Below, piece after piece: positions 1 through 9,826 of a DNA stretch of 64,000 nucleotides. Where the stretch lies: NCBI RefSeq assembly GCF_963678635.1, contig NC_087067.1, positions 33,516,401 to 33,580,400 on the forward strand. The letters are read 5' to 3'. Origin of the DNA: Symsagittifera roscoffensis (Eukaryota > Xenacoelomorpha > Acoela > Convolutidae). Made by a program: the position numbers and the translations under genes. Positions within the stretch are counted from its first letter, which is position 1, and each line of letters starts with the position of its first letter. Below the pieces are notes generated by a model. The model ran no database searches. It was given only the letters and a program-made list of their open reading frames with translations, and was not told the origin of the DNA.

Positions 1-510
1 TCTTTGAGTTATAGTCTTTTGAATTTCGGTGATGTCAAAAAAATAAGCCCAATCGAGCCTGGTGAATTGCGCGAACGGCCATAACTTGCCCAAAAATTTT
101 AAAATTTCCAAATTTTATTTTTTGGATCACAAGATCATAGTCAAATCTTGGGGGACTGAGAAAATGAACCAATTTTGTCGGTCCAACACAAAGTTATAAG
201 CTTTTGAAATCTCGGTGATACCAAAAAGTTCAGCCTAATCGAGCGTGGTGCAAAAAATGAAATTTTCAAAATTTTTGTTTTTTTTTTCGTTCAAAGTTCA
301 TTTTTTTCATCTTGTTTCATAAATTTGAGCTCAGGAAAATTCCAACGAGCCCAAAACGACGTTTGTAGCTCAAGTGTGCGTGGAGTAATCATCAGTTGAA
401 AATTTGGGGGGACCCGAATTTCGGCCATTTTGGACGAAAATCAGCCTAAAAGCTAACTTTTAAGTTAGTGCTATTTTTTTTCTTGCATTTTTCAAGAGAA
501 TTGGGCTGCC
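1..510. repeat. Partial spacer, AT-rich half
   Basis: The window opens inside a spacer, just before sub-repeat B. It continues through sub-repeat C and a long T-tract to the conserved SL-like block at 511. No gene is seen in it. Confidence 0.85.
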
Positions 511-605
511 CTCCGCTGTCGCAGAGTGCATTCAAAGAAAACTTATCAAATAGATTTGAATACTTACCTATTTAATAAGTTTATCACAACAATTAGGCTA
601 AAAGC
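511..605 (-). ncRNA. Candidate spliced-leader-like small RNA (reference copy)
   Basis: Read on the - strand, this block has the layout of a spliced-leader RNA. A 15-bp stem (arms 568-582 and 539-553, with one G-U pair) closes a 14-nt loop. The first bases of the loop are a perfect splice donor: exon ends in AG at 568 and GTAAGTAT follows (GTAAGT at 562-567), fully complementary to the 5' end of U1. Next comes an Sm-like stretch AGTTTTCTTTGA (532-543), then a second hairpin CTCTGC-GACA-GCGGAG (511-526). SL RNAs of other animals have a donor in stem-loop I followed by an Sm site and a hairpin, total about 100 nt, and several are linked to 5S genes. The transcription start is unknown, so the right edge is arbitrary. 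Transcription and trans-splicing are inferred, not shown. It could instead be a chance inverted repeat fixed by array homogenisation. Confidence 0.45.
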
Positions 606-935
606 AACTGACAGTATCCTGGCTGGTATTCAATCATTTGCCACTTACAGTGGATGTAAGGCTATCATGCCATAGATGGTCAATCAAGGCACCTTGTACA
701 CGCTCCATAGGTTTTGACCAGCTGATTTGGCCATAAAACACATTGGGCCAAAAAAATTCCAAACAATGTCAATTTTCAGTCTTTTGTTTGAAATGCATAA
801 ATTATAACGTGAGCGTGCAAAATTTTACATGGTATAAGAGCATACTTTTACTCTCGCGCGAGGGCGAGTGTTTTAAAAGTAATGTACATAGACATAAGCT
901 AGTAAGGATATAAATGAAAGCGGAGTAACTCAAAT
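606..935. promoter_or_regulatory. Conserved region between SL-like block and 5S gene 1
   Basis: About 330 bp that is well conserved between units. It holds the hairpin CCACTTACAGTGG, a GC-rich stretch, CTCGCGCGAG (853-862), TTTTAAAA (871-878), ATGTACAT (882-889) and TATAAAT (909-915). It would be a shared divergent promoter region if the - strand SL-like RNA is real. No open frame of substance is present. Confidence 0.5.
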
Positions 936-1054
936 GCCTACGACCAAACCATGTTGAATGCACCGGTTCTCGTCCGATCACCGAAGTTAAGCAACATTGG
1001 GCCTGGTTAGTACTTGGATGGGAGACCGCCTGGGAACACCAGGTGTTGTAGGCT
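936..1054 (+). rRNA. 5S rRNA: 5S rRNA gene 1
   Basis: 5S rRNA, the large ribosomal subunit RNA made by RNA polymerase III. The copy is 119 nt from GCCTACGACC to GTAGGCT, with box C GGATGGGAGACC, TATAAAT at -27 and TTTT at the 3' end. It differs from the array consensus at T12A. The terminal stem GCCTAC/GTAGGC is intact. Confidence 0.97.
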
Positions 1055-1604
1055 TTTATTTAAAGCAAAAGTAATTCTTTTACTTTTTTGCGCTAAGAGT
1101 TATTGCTGTTTAAAGTTCGGTGATGTCAAAAAGTTAAGCCTAATCGAGCGTGGTGCAAAAATTTTCAATGGGTCAAATTTTGGCCAAAACAAAAGAAAAC
1201 CGAAAAATTTCTTTTGCAGTATCAATTTTGTGTACAATCAGCTGCTGATAGGTCAAAAATAATGGAGATAACTTTTGCGGTCTTTGAGTTATAGCTTTTT
1301 GAATTTCGGTGATGTCAAAAAAATAAGCCTAATCGAGCGTGGTGCAAAAAATGAAATTTTCAAAATTTTTGTTTCTTTTTTCGTTCAAAGTTCATTTTTT
1401 TCATCTTGTTTCATAAATTTAGGCTCAGGAAAATTCCAACGAGCCCAAAACGACGTTTGTAGCTCAAGTGTACGTGGAGTAATCATCAGTTGAAAATTTG
1501 GGGGGACCTGAATTTCGGCCATTTTGGACGAAAATCGGCCTAATAGCAAATTTTTAAGTTAGTGCAATTTTTTTTCTTGCATTTTTCAAGAGAATTGGGC
1601 TGCC
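1055..1604. repeat. Short spacer after gene 1 with B/C fusion
   Basis: Sub-repeats B and C are fused at 1327-1335 and about 187 bp between them is missing. This makes the gene 1 to gene 2 distance 1094 bp. Confidence 0.9.
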
Positions 1605-1699
1605 CTCCGCTGTGGCAGAGTGCATTCAAAGAAAACTTATCAAATAGATTTGAATACTTACCTATTTAATAAGTTTATCACAACAATTAGGCTAAAAGC
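1605..1699 (-). ncRNA. SL-like RNA candidate, copy 2
   Basis: Stem, donor GTAAGT (1656-1661) and Sm-like site match the copy at 511-605. The second hairpin has one change in its loop (TGTGGC). Confidence 0.4.
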
Positions 1700-2029
1700 A
1701 ACTGACAGTATCCTGGCTGGTATTCAATCATATGCCACTTACAGTGGATGTGCGGCTATCATGCCATAGATGGTCATTCAAGGCACCTTGTACACGCTCC
1801 ATAGGTTTTGACCAGCTGATTTGGCCATAAAACACATTGGGCCAAAAAAATTCCAAACAATGTCAATTTTCAGTATTTTGTTTGAAATGCATAAATTATA
1901 ACGTGAGCGTGCAAAATTTTACATGGTATAAGAGCATATTTTTACTCTCGCGCGAGGGCGAGTGTTTTAAAAGTAATGTACATAGACATAAGCTAGTAAG
2001 GATATAAATGAAAGCGGAGTAACTCAAAT

Positions 2030-2148
2030 GCCTACGACCATACCATGTTGAATGCACCGGTTCTCGTCCGATCACCGAAGTTAAGCAACATTGGGCCTGG
2101 TTAGTACTTGGATGGGAGACCGCCTGGGAACACCAGGTGTTGTAGGCT
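2030..2148 (+). rRNA. 5S rRNA: 5S rRNA gene 2
   Basis: Matches the array consensus over its length, with TATAAAT at -27 and a TTTT end. Confidence 0.98.
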
Positions 2149-2885
2149 TTTATTTAAGGCAAAAGTAATTCTTTTAATTTTATGCGCTAAGAGTTATTGC
2201 TGTTTAAAGTTCGGTGATGTCAAAAAGTTAAGCCTAATCGAGCGTGGTGCAAAAATTTTCAATGGGTCAAATTTTGGCCAAAACAAAAGAAAACCGAAAA
2301 ATTTCTTTTGCAGTATCATTTTTGTGTACAATCAGCTGCTGATAGGTCAAAAATAATGGAGATAACTTTTGGGGTCTTTGAGTTATAGCCTTTTGAATTT
2401 CGGTGATGTCAAAAAAATAAGCCCAATCGAGCCTGGTGAATTGCGCGAACGGCCATAACTTGCCCAAAAATTTTAAAATTCCCAAATTTTATTATTTGGA
2501 TCACAAGATCATAGTCAAATCTTGGGGGACTGAGAAAATGAACCAATTTCGTCGGTCCAACACAAAGTTATAAGCTTTTGAAATCTCGGTGATACCAAAA
2601 AGTTAAGCCTAATCGAGCGTGGTGCAAAAAATGAAATTTTCAAAACTTTTGTTTTTTTTTTTCGTTCAAAGTTCATTTTTTTCATCTTGTTTCATAAATT
2701 TGAGCTCAGGAAAATTCCAACGAGACCAAAACGACGTTTGTAGCTCAAGTGTACGTGGAGTAATCATCAGTTGAAAATTTGGGGGGACCCGAATTTCGGC
2801 CATTTTGGACGAAAATCGGCCTAAAAGCTAACTTTTAAGTTAGTGCAATTTTTTTTCTTGCATTTTTAAAGAGAATTGGGCTGCC

Positions 2886-2980
2886 CTACGCTGTCGCAGA
2901 GTGCATTCAAAGAAAACTTATCAAATAGATTTGAATACTTACCTATTTAATAAGTTTATCACAACAATTAGGCTAAAAGC
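2886..2980 (-). ncRNA. SL-like RNA candidate, copy 3
   Basis: Donor at 2937-2942 and the 15-bp stem are intact. One base of the second hairpin is changed (CTACG for CTCCG). Confidence 0.4.
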
Positions 2981-3227
2981 AACTGACAGTATCCTGGCTG
3001 GTATTCAATCTTATGCCACTTACAGTGGATGTGCGGCTATCATGCCATAGATGGTCAATCAAGGCACCTTGTACACGCTCCATAGGTTTTGACCAGCTGA
3101 TTTGGCCATAAAAGACATTGGGCCAAAAAAATTCCAAACAATGTCAATTTTCAGTCTTTTGTTTGAAAAGCATAAATTATAACGTGAGCGTGCAGAATTT
3201 TACATGGTATAAGAGCATATTTTTACT

Positions 3228-3264
3228 CTCGCGCGAGGGCGAGTGTTTTAAAAGTAATGTACAT
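3228..3264. promoter_or_regulatory. Three short palindromes upstream of 5S (reference gene 3)
   Basis: CTCGCGCGAG (3228-3237), TTTTAAAA (3246-3253) and ATGTACAT (3257-3264) are perfect palindromes at about -83, -65 and -54 from the 5S start. They recur in nearly every unit. Units with GCAATCTACA or GCAATATACA lose the third. They may be protein-binding sites in the shared 5S/SL-like upstream region; their function is not known. Confidence 0.4.
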
Positions 3265-3283
3265 AGACATAAGCTAGTAAGGA

Positions 3284-3290
3284 TATAAAT
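3284..3290 (+). promoter_or_regulatory. TATA-like element at -27 (reference gene 3)
   Basis: TATAAAT stands at -27 to -21 from the 5S start. It is conserved in all copies except gene 37 (deleted) and gene 42 (TATACAT). Upstream TATA-like boxes at this distance are known for 5S genes of several invertebrates, plants and fungi, where they help fix the start site. Constant spacing supports a role here. Confidence 0.7.
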
Positions 3291-3310
3291 GAAAGCGGAG
3301 TAAATCAAAT

Positions 3311-3429
3311 GCCTACGACCATACCATGTTGAATGCACCGGTTCTCGTCCGATCACCGAAGTTAAGCAACATTGGGCCTGGTTAGTACTTGGATGGGAGA
3401 CCGCCTGGGAACACCAGGTGTTGTAGGCT
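3311..3429 (+). rRNA. 5S rRNA: 5S rRNA gene 3
   Basis: Consensus copy. The bases just upstream read TAAATCAAAT rather than the commoner TAACTCAAAT, a variant shared by genes 3, 4 and 6-10. Confidence 0.98.
3360..3407 (+). promoter_or_regulatory. Internal control region of 5S gene (reference gene 3)
   Basis: By position, box A lies at gene nucleotides 50-64, the intermediate element at 67-72 and box C at 80-97. Box C contains GGATGGGAGACCGCC, the typical TFIIIA/TFIIIC contact region of animal 5S genes. These positions are set by the known layout of type 1 RNA polymerase III promoters. The same block occurs in every copy, with single-base changes in genes 6, 12, 27, 32, 36, 37, 40 and 47. Confidence 0.85.
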
Positions 3430-3432
3430 TTT
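3429..3432 (+). terminator. RNA polymerase III T-run terminator (reference gene 3)
   Basis: TTTT follows GTAGGC directly at the 3' end of the 5S gene, as expected for RNA polymerase III. The same run ends every complete copy. Confidence 0.9.
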
Positions 3433-3490
3433 ATTTAAAGCCAAAGTAATTCTTTTACTTTTATGCGCTAAGAGTTATTGCTGTTTAAAA

Positions 3491-3536
3491 TTCGGTGATG
3501 TCAAAAAGTTAAGCCTAATCGAGCGTGGTGCAAAAA
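3491..3536 (+). repeat. Spacer sub-repeat A (reference unit)
   Basis: About 46 bp around CGGTGATGTCAAAAAGTTAA and ending GCGTGGTGCAAAAA. It is the first of three degenerate direct copies in each spacer. Copy B starts 189 bp further on. Confidence 0.85.
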
Positions 3537-3679
3537 TTTTCAATGGGTCAAATTTTGGCCAAAACAAAAGAAAACCGAAAAATTTCTTTTGCAGTATCAA
3601 TTTTGTGTACAATCAGCTGCTGATAGGTCAAAAATAATGGAGATAACTTTTGGGGTCTTTGAGTTATAGCCTTTTGAAT

Positions 3680-3719
3680 TTCGGTGACGTCAAAAAAATA
3701 AGCCCAATCGAGCCTGGTG
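3680..3719 (+). repeat. Spacer sub-repeat B (reference unit)
   Basis: The second degenerate copy, with CAAAAAAATAAGCCCAATCG and a GCCTGGTG end. Flanking words such as GAGTTATA are also shared with A and C, so the repeated unit may be an old satellite of about 187 bp. Confidence 0.8.
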
Positions 3720-3865
3720 AATTGCGCGAACGGCCATAACTTGCCCAAAAATTTTAAAATTTCCAAATTTTATTATTTGGATCACAAGATCATAGTCAAA
3801 TCTTGGGGGACTGAGAAAATGAACCAATTTCGTCGGTCCAACACAAAGTTATAAGCTTTTGAAAT

Positions 3866-3912
3866 CTCGGTGATACCAAAAAGTTAAGCCTAATCGAGCG
3901 TGGTGCAAAAAA
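3866..3912 (+). repeat. Spacer sub-repeat C (reference unit)
   Basis: The third copy, 186 bp after B, with CGGTGATACCAAAAAGTTAA. Recombination between B and C explains the short first unit (genes 1-2). Confidence 0.8.
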
Positions 3913-4165
3913 TGAAATTTTCAAAACTTTTGTTTTTTTTTTCGTTCAAAGTTCATTTTTTTCATCTTGTTTCATAAATTTGAGCTCAGGAAAATTCTAA
4001 CGAGACCAAAACGACGTTTGTAGCTCAAGTGTACGTGGAGTAATCATCAGTTGAAAATTTGGGGGGACCCGAATTTCGGCCATTTTGGACGAAAATCGGC
4101 CTAAAAGCTAACTTTTAAGTTAGTGCAATTTTTTTTCTTTTATTTTTCAACAGAATTGGGCTGCC

Positions 4166-4260
4166 CTCCGCTGTCGCAGAGTGCATTCAAAGAAAACTTA
4201 TCAAATAGATTTTAATACTTACCTATTTAATAAGTTAATCACAACATTTAGGCTAAAAGC
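4166..4260 (-). ncRNA. SL-like RNA candidate, copy 4
   Basis: Donor at 4217-4222 is intact. One change lies in the loop (TTTAATAC) and two in the exon side (TTAATC, ACATTTAGG). Confidence 0.4.
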
Positions 4261-4590
4261 AACTGACAGTATCCTGGCTGGTATTCAATCATATGCCACT
4301 TACAGTGGATGTGCGGCTATCATGCCATAGATGGTCATTCAAGGCACCTTGTACACGCTCCATAGGTTTTGACCAGCTGATTTGGCCATAAAAGACATTG
4401 GGCCAAAAAAATTCCAAACAATGTCAATTTTCAGTCTTTTGTTTGAAAAGCATAAATTATAACGTGAGCGTGCAGAATTTTACATGGTATAAGAGCATAT
4501 TTTTACTCTCGCGCGAGGGCGAGTGTTTTAAAAGTAATGTACATAGACATAAGCTAGTAAGGATATAAATGAAAGCGGAGTAAATCAAAT

Positions 4591-4709
4591 GCCTACGACC
4601 ATACCATGTTGAATGCACCGGTTCTCGTCCGATCACCGAAGTTAAGCAACATTGGGCCTGGTTAGTACTTGGATGGGAGACCGCCTGGGAACACCAGGTG
4701 TTGTAGGCT
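4591..4709 (+). rRNA. 5S rRNA: 5S rRNA gene 4
   Basis: Consensus copy with TATAAAT at -27. The spacer on its left is almost identical to the one before gene 3. Confidence 0.98.
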
Positions 4710-5445
4710 TTTATTTAAAGCAAAAGTAATTCTTTTACTTTTATGCGCTAAGAGTTATTGCTGTTTAAAGTTCGGTGATGTCAAAAAGTTAAGCCTAATC
4801 GAGCGTGGTGCAAAAATTTTCAATGGGTCAAATTTTGGCCAAAACAAAAGAAAACCGAAAAATTTCTTTTGCAGTATCAATTTTGTGTACAATCAGCTGC
4901 TGATAGGTCAAAAATAATGGAGATAACTTTTGGGGTCTTTGAGTTATAGCCTTTTGAATTTCGGTGACGTCAAAAAAATAAGCCCAATCGAGCCTGGTGA
5001 ATTGCGCGAACGGCCATAACTTGCCCAAAAATTTTAAAATTTCCAAATTTTATTATTTGGATCACAAGATCATAGTCAAATCTTGGGGGACTGAGAAAAT
5101 GAACCAATTTCGTCGGTCCAACACAAAGTTATAAGCTTTTGAAATCTCGGTGATACCAAAAAGTTAAGCCTAATCGAGCGTGGTGCAAAAAATGAAATTT
5201 TCAAAACTTTTGTTTTTTTTTTCGTTCAAAGTTCATTTTTTTCATCTTGTTTCATAAATTTGAGCTCAGGAAAATTCCAACGAGACCAAAACGACGTTTG
5301 TAGCTCAAGTGTACGTGGAGTAATCATCAGTTCAAAATTTGGGGGGACCCGAATTTCGGCCATTTTGGACGAAAATCGGCCTAAAAGCTAACTTTTACGT
5401 TAGTGCAATTTATTTTCTTGCATTTTTCAAGAGAATTGGGCTGCC

Positions 5446-5540
5446 CTCCGCTGCCGCAGAGTGCATTCAAAGAAAACTTATCAAATAGATTTGAATACTT
5501 ACCTATTTAATAAGTTTATCACAACAATTAGGTTAAAAGC
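5446..5540 (-). ncRNA. SL-like RNA candidate, copy 5
   Basis: Donor at 5497-5502 and stem intact. One change in the second hairpin loop (CTGCCGC). Confidence 0.4.
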
Positions 5541-5870
5541 AACTGACAGTATCCTGGCTGGTATTCAATCATATGCCACTTACAGTGGATGTGCGGCTAT
5601 CATGCCATAGATGGTCATTCAAGGCACCTTGTACACGCTCCATAGGTTTTGACCAGCTGATTTGGCCATAAAACACATTGGGCCAAAAAAATTCCAAACA
5701 ATGTCAATTTTCAGTATTTTGTTTGAAATGCATAAATTATAACGTGAGCGTGCAAAATTTTACATGGTATAAGAGCATATATTTACTCTCGCGCGAGGGC
5801 GAGTGTTTTAAAAGTAATGTACATAGACATAAGCTAGTAAGGATATAAATGAAAGCGGAGTAACTCAAAT

Positions 5871-5989
5871 GCCTACGACCATACCATGTTGAATGCACCG
5901 GTTCTCGTCCGATCACCGAAGTTAAGCAACATTGGGCCTGGTTAGTACTTGGATGGGAGACCGCCTGGGAACACCAGGTGTTGTAGGCT
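5871..5989 (+). rRNA. 5S rRNA: 5S rRNA gene 5
   Basis: Consensus copy with normal upstream TATA box and T-run. Confidence 0.98.
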
Positions 5990-6725
5990 TTTATTTAAAG
6001 CAAAAGTAATTCTTTTACTTTTATGCGCTAAGAGTTATTGCTGTTTAAAGTTCGGTGATGTCAAAAAGTTAAGCCTAATCGAGCGTGGTGCAAAAATTTT
6101 CAATGGGTCAAATTGTGGCCAAAACAAAAGAAAACCGAAAAATTTCTTTTGCAGTATCAATTTTGTGTACAATCAGCTGCTGATAGGTCAAAAATAATGG
6201 AGATAACTTTTGGGGTCTTTGAGTTATAGCCTTTTGAATTTCGGTGATGTCAAAAAAATAAGCCCAATCGAGCATGGTGAATTGCGCGAACGGCCATAAC
6301 TTGCCCAAAAATTTTAGAATTTCCAAATTTTATTATTTGGATCACAAGATCATAGTCAAATCTTGGGGGACTGAGAAAATGAACCAATTTCGTCGGTCCA
6401 ACACAAAGTTATAAGCTTTTGAAATCTCGGTGATACCAAAAAGTTAAGCCTAATCGAGCGTGGTGCAAAAAATGAAATTTTCAAAATTTTTGTTTTTTTT
6501 TCGTTCAAAGTTCATTTTTTTCATCTCGTTTCATAAATTTGAGCTCAGGACAATTCCAACGAGCCCAAAATGACGTTTGTAGCTCAAGTGTACGTGGAGT
6601 AATCATCAGTTGAAAATTTGGGGGTGACCCGAATTTCGGCCATTTTGGACGAAAATCGGGGTAAAAGCTAACTTTTACGTTAGTGCAATTTTTTTTCTTG
6701 CCTTTTTCAAGAGAATTGGGCTGCC

Positions 6726-6819
6726 CTCCGCTGTCGCAGAGTGCATTCAAATAAAACTTATCAAATATATTTGAATACTTACCTATTTAATAAGTTTATC
6801 ACAACATTAGGCTAAAAGC
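6726..6819 (-). ncRNA. SL-like RNA candidate, copy 6
   Basis: Donor at 6777-6782 is intact. The top base pair of the stem is lost (AAATAT arm), and one A is missing from the exon side. Confidence 0.38.
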
Positions 6820-7149
6820 AACTGACAGTATCCTGGCTGATATTCAATCATATGCCACTTACAGTGGATGTGCGGCTATCATGCCATAGATGGTCAAGCA
6901 AGGCACCTTGAACACGCTCCATAGGTTTTGACCAGCTGATTTGGCCATAAAACACATTGGGCCAAAAAAATTCCAAACAATGTCAATTTTCAGTATTTTG
7001 TTTGAAATGCATAAATTATAACGTGAGCGTGCAAAATTTTACAGGGTATAAGAGCATATTTTTACTCTCGCGCGAGGGCGAGTGTTTTAAAAGTAATGTA
7101 CATAGACATAAGCTAGTAAGGATATAAATGAAAGCGGAGTAAATCAAAT

Positions 7150-7268
7150 GCCTACGACCATACCATGTTGAATGCACCGGTTCTCGTCCGATCACCGAAG
7201 TTGAGCAACATTGGGCCTGGTTAGTACTTGGATGGGAGACCGCCTGGGAAGACCAGGTGTTGTAGACT
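7150..7268 (+). rRNA. 5S rRNA: 5S rRNA gene 6, divergent (possible pseudogene)
   Basis: Three changes from consensus: A54G in box A, C102G and G117A. G117A weakens the terminal stem because it faces C2. It is the most altered full copy in the window, while its TATA box and T-run remain. It may be transcribed but is a likely 5S pseudogene or minor variant. Confidence 0.9.
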
Positions 7269-8004
7269 TTTATTTAAAGCAAAAGTAATTCTTTTACTTT
7301 TATGCGCTAAGAGTTATTGCTGTTTAAAGTTCGGTGATGTCAAAAAGTTAAGCCTAATCGAGCGTGGTGCAAAAATTTTCAATGGGTCAAATTTGGGCCA
7401 AAACAAAAGAAAACCGAATTTTTTTTTTTTGCAGTATCAATTTTGTGTACAATCAGCTGCTGATAGGTCAAAAATAATGGAGATAACTTTTGGGGTCTTT
7501 GAGTTATAGCCTTTTGAATTTCGGTGATGTCAAAAAAATAAGCCCAATCGAGCCTGGTGAATTGCGCGAACGGCCATAACTTGCCCAAAAATTTTAAAAT
7601 TTCCAAATTTTATTATTTGGATCACAAGATCATAGTCAAATCTTGGGGGACCGAGAAAATGAACTAATTTCGTCGGTCCAACACAAAGTTATAAGCTTTT
7701 GAAATCTCGGTGATACCAAAAAGTTAAGCCTAATCGAGCGTGGTGCAAAAAATGAAATTTTCAAAATTTTTGTTTTTTTTTCGTTCAAAGTTCATTTTTT
7801 TCATCTTGTTTCATAAATTAGAGCTCAGGAAAATTCCAACGAGCCCAAAACGACGTTTGTAGCTCAAGTGTACGTGGAGTAATCATCAGTTGAAAACTTG
7901 GGGGGACCCGAATTTCGGCCATTTTGGACGAAAATCGGCCTAAAAGCTAACTTTTAACTTAGTGCAATTTTTTTTCTTGCATTTTTCAAGAGAATTGGGC
8001 TACC

Positions 8005-8099
8005 CTCCGCTGTCGCAGAGTGCATTCAAAGAAAACTTATCAAATAGATTTGAATACTTACCTATTTAATAAATTTATCACAACAATTAGGCTAAAAGC
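8005..8099 (-). ncRNA. SL-like RNA candidate, copy 7
   Basis: Donor at 8056-8061 intact. One C-G pair of the stem becomes U-G on the - strand (AATAAATTT), so pairing is kept. Confidence 0.4.
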
Positions 8100-8429
8100 A
8101 ACTGACAGTATCCTGGCTGGTATTCAATCATATGCCACTTACAGTGGATGTGCGCCTATCATGCCATAGATGGTCATTCAAGGCACCTTGTACACGCTCC
8201 ATAGGTTTTGACCAGCTGATTTGGCCATAAAACACATTGGGCCAAAAAAATTCCAAACAATGTCAACTTTCAGTATTTTGTTTGAAATGCATAAATTATA
8301 ACGTGAGCGTGCAAAATTTTACATTTTATAAGAGCATATTTTTACTCTCGCGCGAGGGCGAGTGTTTTAAAAGTAATGTACATAGACATAAGCTAGTAAG
8401 GATATAAATGAAAGCGGAGTAAATCAAAT

Positions 8430-8548
8430 GCCTACGACCATACCATGTTGAATGCACCGGTTCTCGTCCGATCACCGAAGTTAAGCAACATTGGGCCTGG
8501 TTAGTACTTGGATGGGAGACCGCCTGGGAACACCAGGTGTTGTAGGCT
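8430..8548 (+). rRNA. 5S rRNA: 5S rRNA gene 7
   Basis: Consensus copy with TAAATCAAAT just upstream. Confidence 0.98.
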
Positions 8549-9282
8549 TTTATTTAAAGCAAAAGTAATTCTTTTACTTTTATGCGCTAAGAGTTATTGC
8601 TGTTTAAAGTTCGGTGATGTCAAAAAGTTAAGCCTAATCGAGCGTGGTGCAAAAATTTTCAATGGGTCAAATTTTGGCCAAAAAAAAAGAAAACCGAAAA
8701 ATTTCTTTTGCAGTATCAATTTTGTGTACAATCAGCTGCTGATAGGTCAAAAATAATGGAGATAACTTTTGGGGTCTTTGAGTTATAGCCTTTTGAATTT
8801 CGGTGATGTCAAAAAAATAAGCCCAATCGAGCCTGGTGAATTGCGCGAACGGCCATAACTTGCCCAAAAATTTTAAAATATCCAAATTTTATTATTTGGA
8901 TCACAAGATCATAGTCAAATCTTGGGGGACTGTGAAAATGAACCAATTTCGTCGGTCCAACACAAAGTTATAAGCTTTTGAAATCTCGGTGATACCAAAA
9001 AGTTAAGCTTAATCGAGCGTGGTGCAAAAAATGAAATTTTCAAAAATTTTGTTTTTCTTCGTTCAAAGTTCATTTTTTTCATCTTGTTTCATAAATTTGA
9101 GCTCGGGACAATTCCAACGAGCCCAAAACGACGTTTGTAGCTCAAGTGTACGTGGAGTAATCATCAGTTGAAAATTTGGGGGGACCCGAATTTCGGCCAT
9201 TTTGGACGAAAATCGGCCTAAAAGCTAACTTTTAAAATAGTGCAATTTTTTTTCTTGCATTTTTCAAGAGAATTGGGCTGCC

Positions 9283-9377
9283 CTCCGATGTCGCAGACTG
9301 CATTCAAAGAAAACTTATCAAATAGATTTGAATACTTACCAATTTAATAAGTTTATCACAACAATTAGACTAAAAGC
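9283..9377 (-). ncRNA. SL-like RNA candidate, copy 8
   Basis: Donor at 9334-9339 intact. One stem mismatch (ACCAATTT) and an altered second hairpin (CCGATGTCGCAGAC). The exon side has AGACTAAAAG, shared by copies 8-11. Confidence 0.38.
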
Positions 9378-9707
9378 AACTGACAGTATCCTGGCTGGTA
9401 TTCAATCATATGCCACTTACAGTGGATGTGCGGCTATCATGCCATAGATGCTCATTCAAGGCACCTTGTACACGCTCCATAGGTTTCGACCAGCTGATTT
9501 GGCCATAAAACACATTGGGCCAAAAAAAATCCAAACAATGTCAATTTTCAGTATTTTGTTTGAAATGCATAAATTATAACGTGAGCGTGCAAAATTTTAC
9601 ATGGTATAAGAGCATATTTTTACTCTCGCGCGAGGGCGAGTGTTTTAAAAGTAATGTACATAGACATAAGCTAGTAAGGATATAAATGAAAGCGGAGTAA
9701 ATCAAAT

Positions 9708-9826
9708 GCCTACGACCATACCATGTTGAATGCACCGGTTCTCGTCCGATCACCGAAGTTAAGCAACATTGGGCCTGGTTAGTACTTGGATGGGAGACCG
9801 CCTGGGAACACCAGGTGTTGTAGGCT
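9708..9826 (+). rRNA. 5S rRNA: 5S rRNA gene 8
   Basis: Consensus copy; start of a run (genes 8-11) with very similar spacers. Confidence 0.98.

Larger units (their letters stand above)
3311..4590 (+). repeat. Reference repeat unit (gene 3 plus spacer)
   Basis: This is a representative 1280-bp unit. It contains the 5S gene (3311-3429), sub-repeats A, B and C (3491-3912), a T-tract, a conserved block with a run of six G followed by ACCCG, the SL-like block on the - strand (4166-4260) and about 330 bp of conserved upstream region with TATAAAT before the next gene. All other spacers hold the same parts in the same order unless noted separately. Confidence 0.9.

Noticed and set aside
554-570. ATACTTACCT on the + strand equals the 5' end of U1 snRNA
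   Set aside because: The match stops after 10 nt and no U1 body (GGCAGG, stem-loops) follows. It is the necessary complement of a perfect splice donor on the - strand.
3545-3560. CAAATTTTGGCC resembling an Sm site on the + strand
   Set aside because: No donor or flanking hairpin layout around it, and the motif is common in this AT-rich spacer.
3590-3598. Acceptor-like TTTCTTTTGCAG on the + strand in each spacer
   Set aside because: A single short pyrimidine-AG motif in AT-rich spacer with no exon or branch context; likely chance.
3389-3637. Open frame of 82 codons from TTG inside the 5S gene into the spacer, repeated in almost every unit
   Set aside because: It starts in box C of the 5S gene, has no ATG and recurs only because the DNA is a tandem repeat. 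It is broken or length-changed in several units.
3548-3766. - strand open frame of 72 codons in most units
   Set aside because: It crosses sub-repeat B and AT-rich spacer, matches no protein family I recognise, and is kept by array homogenisation rather than coding constraint.
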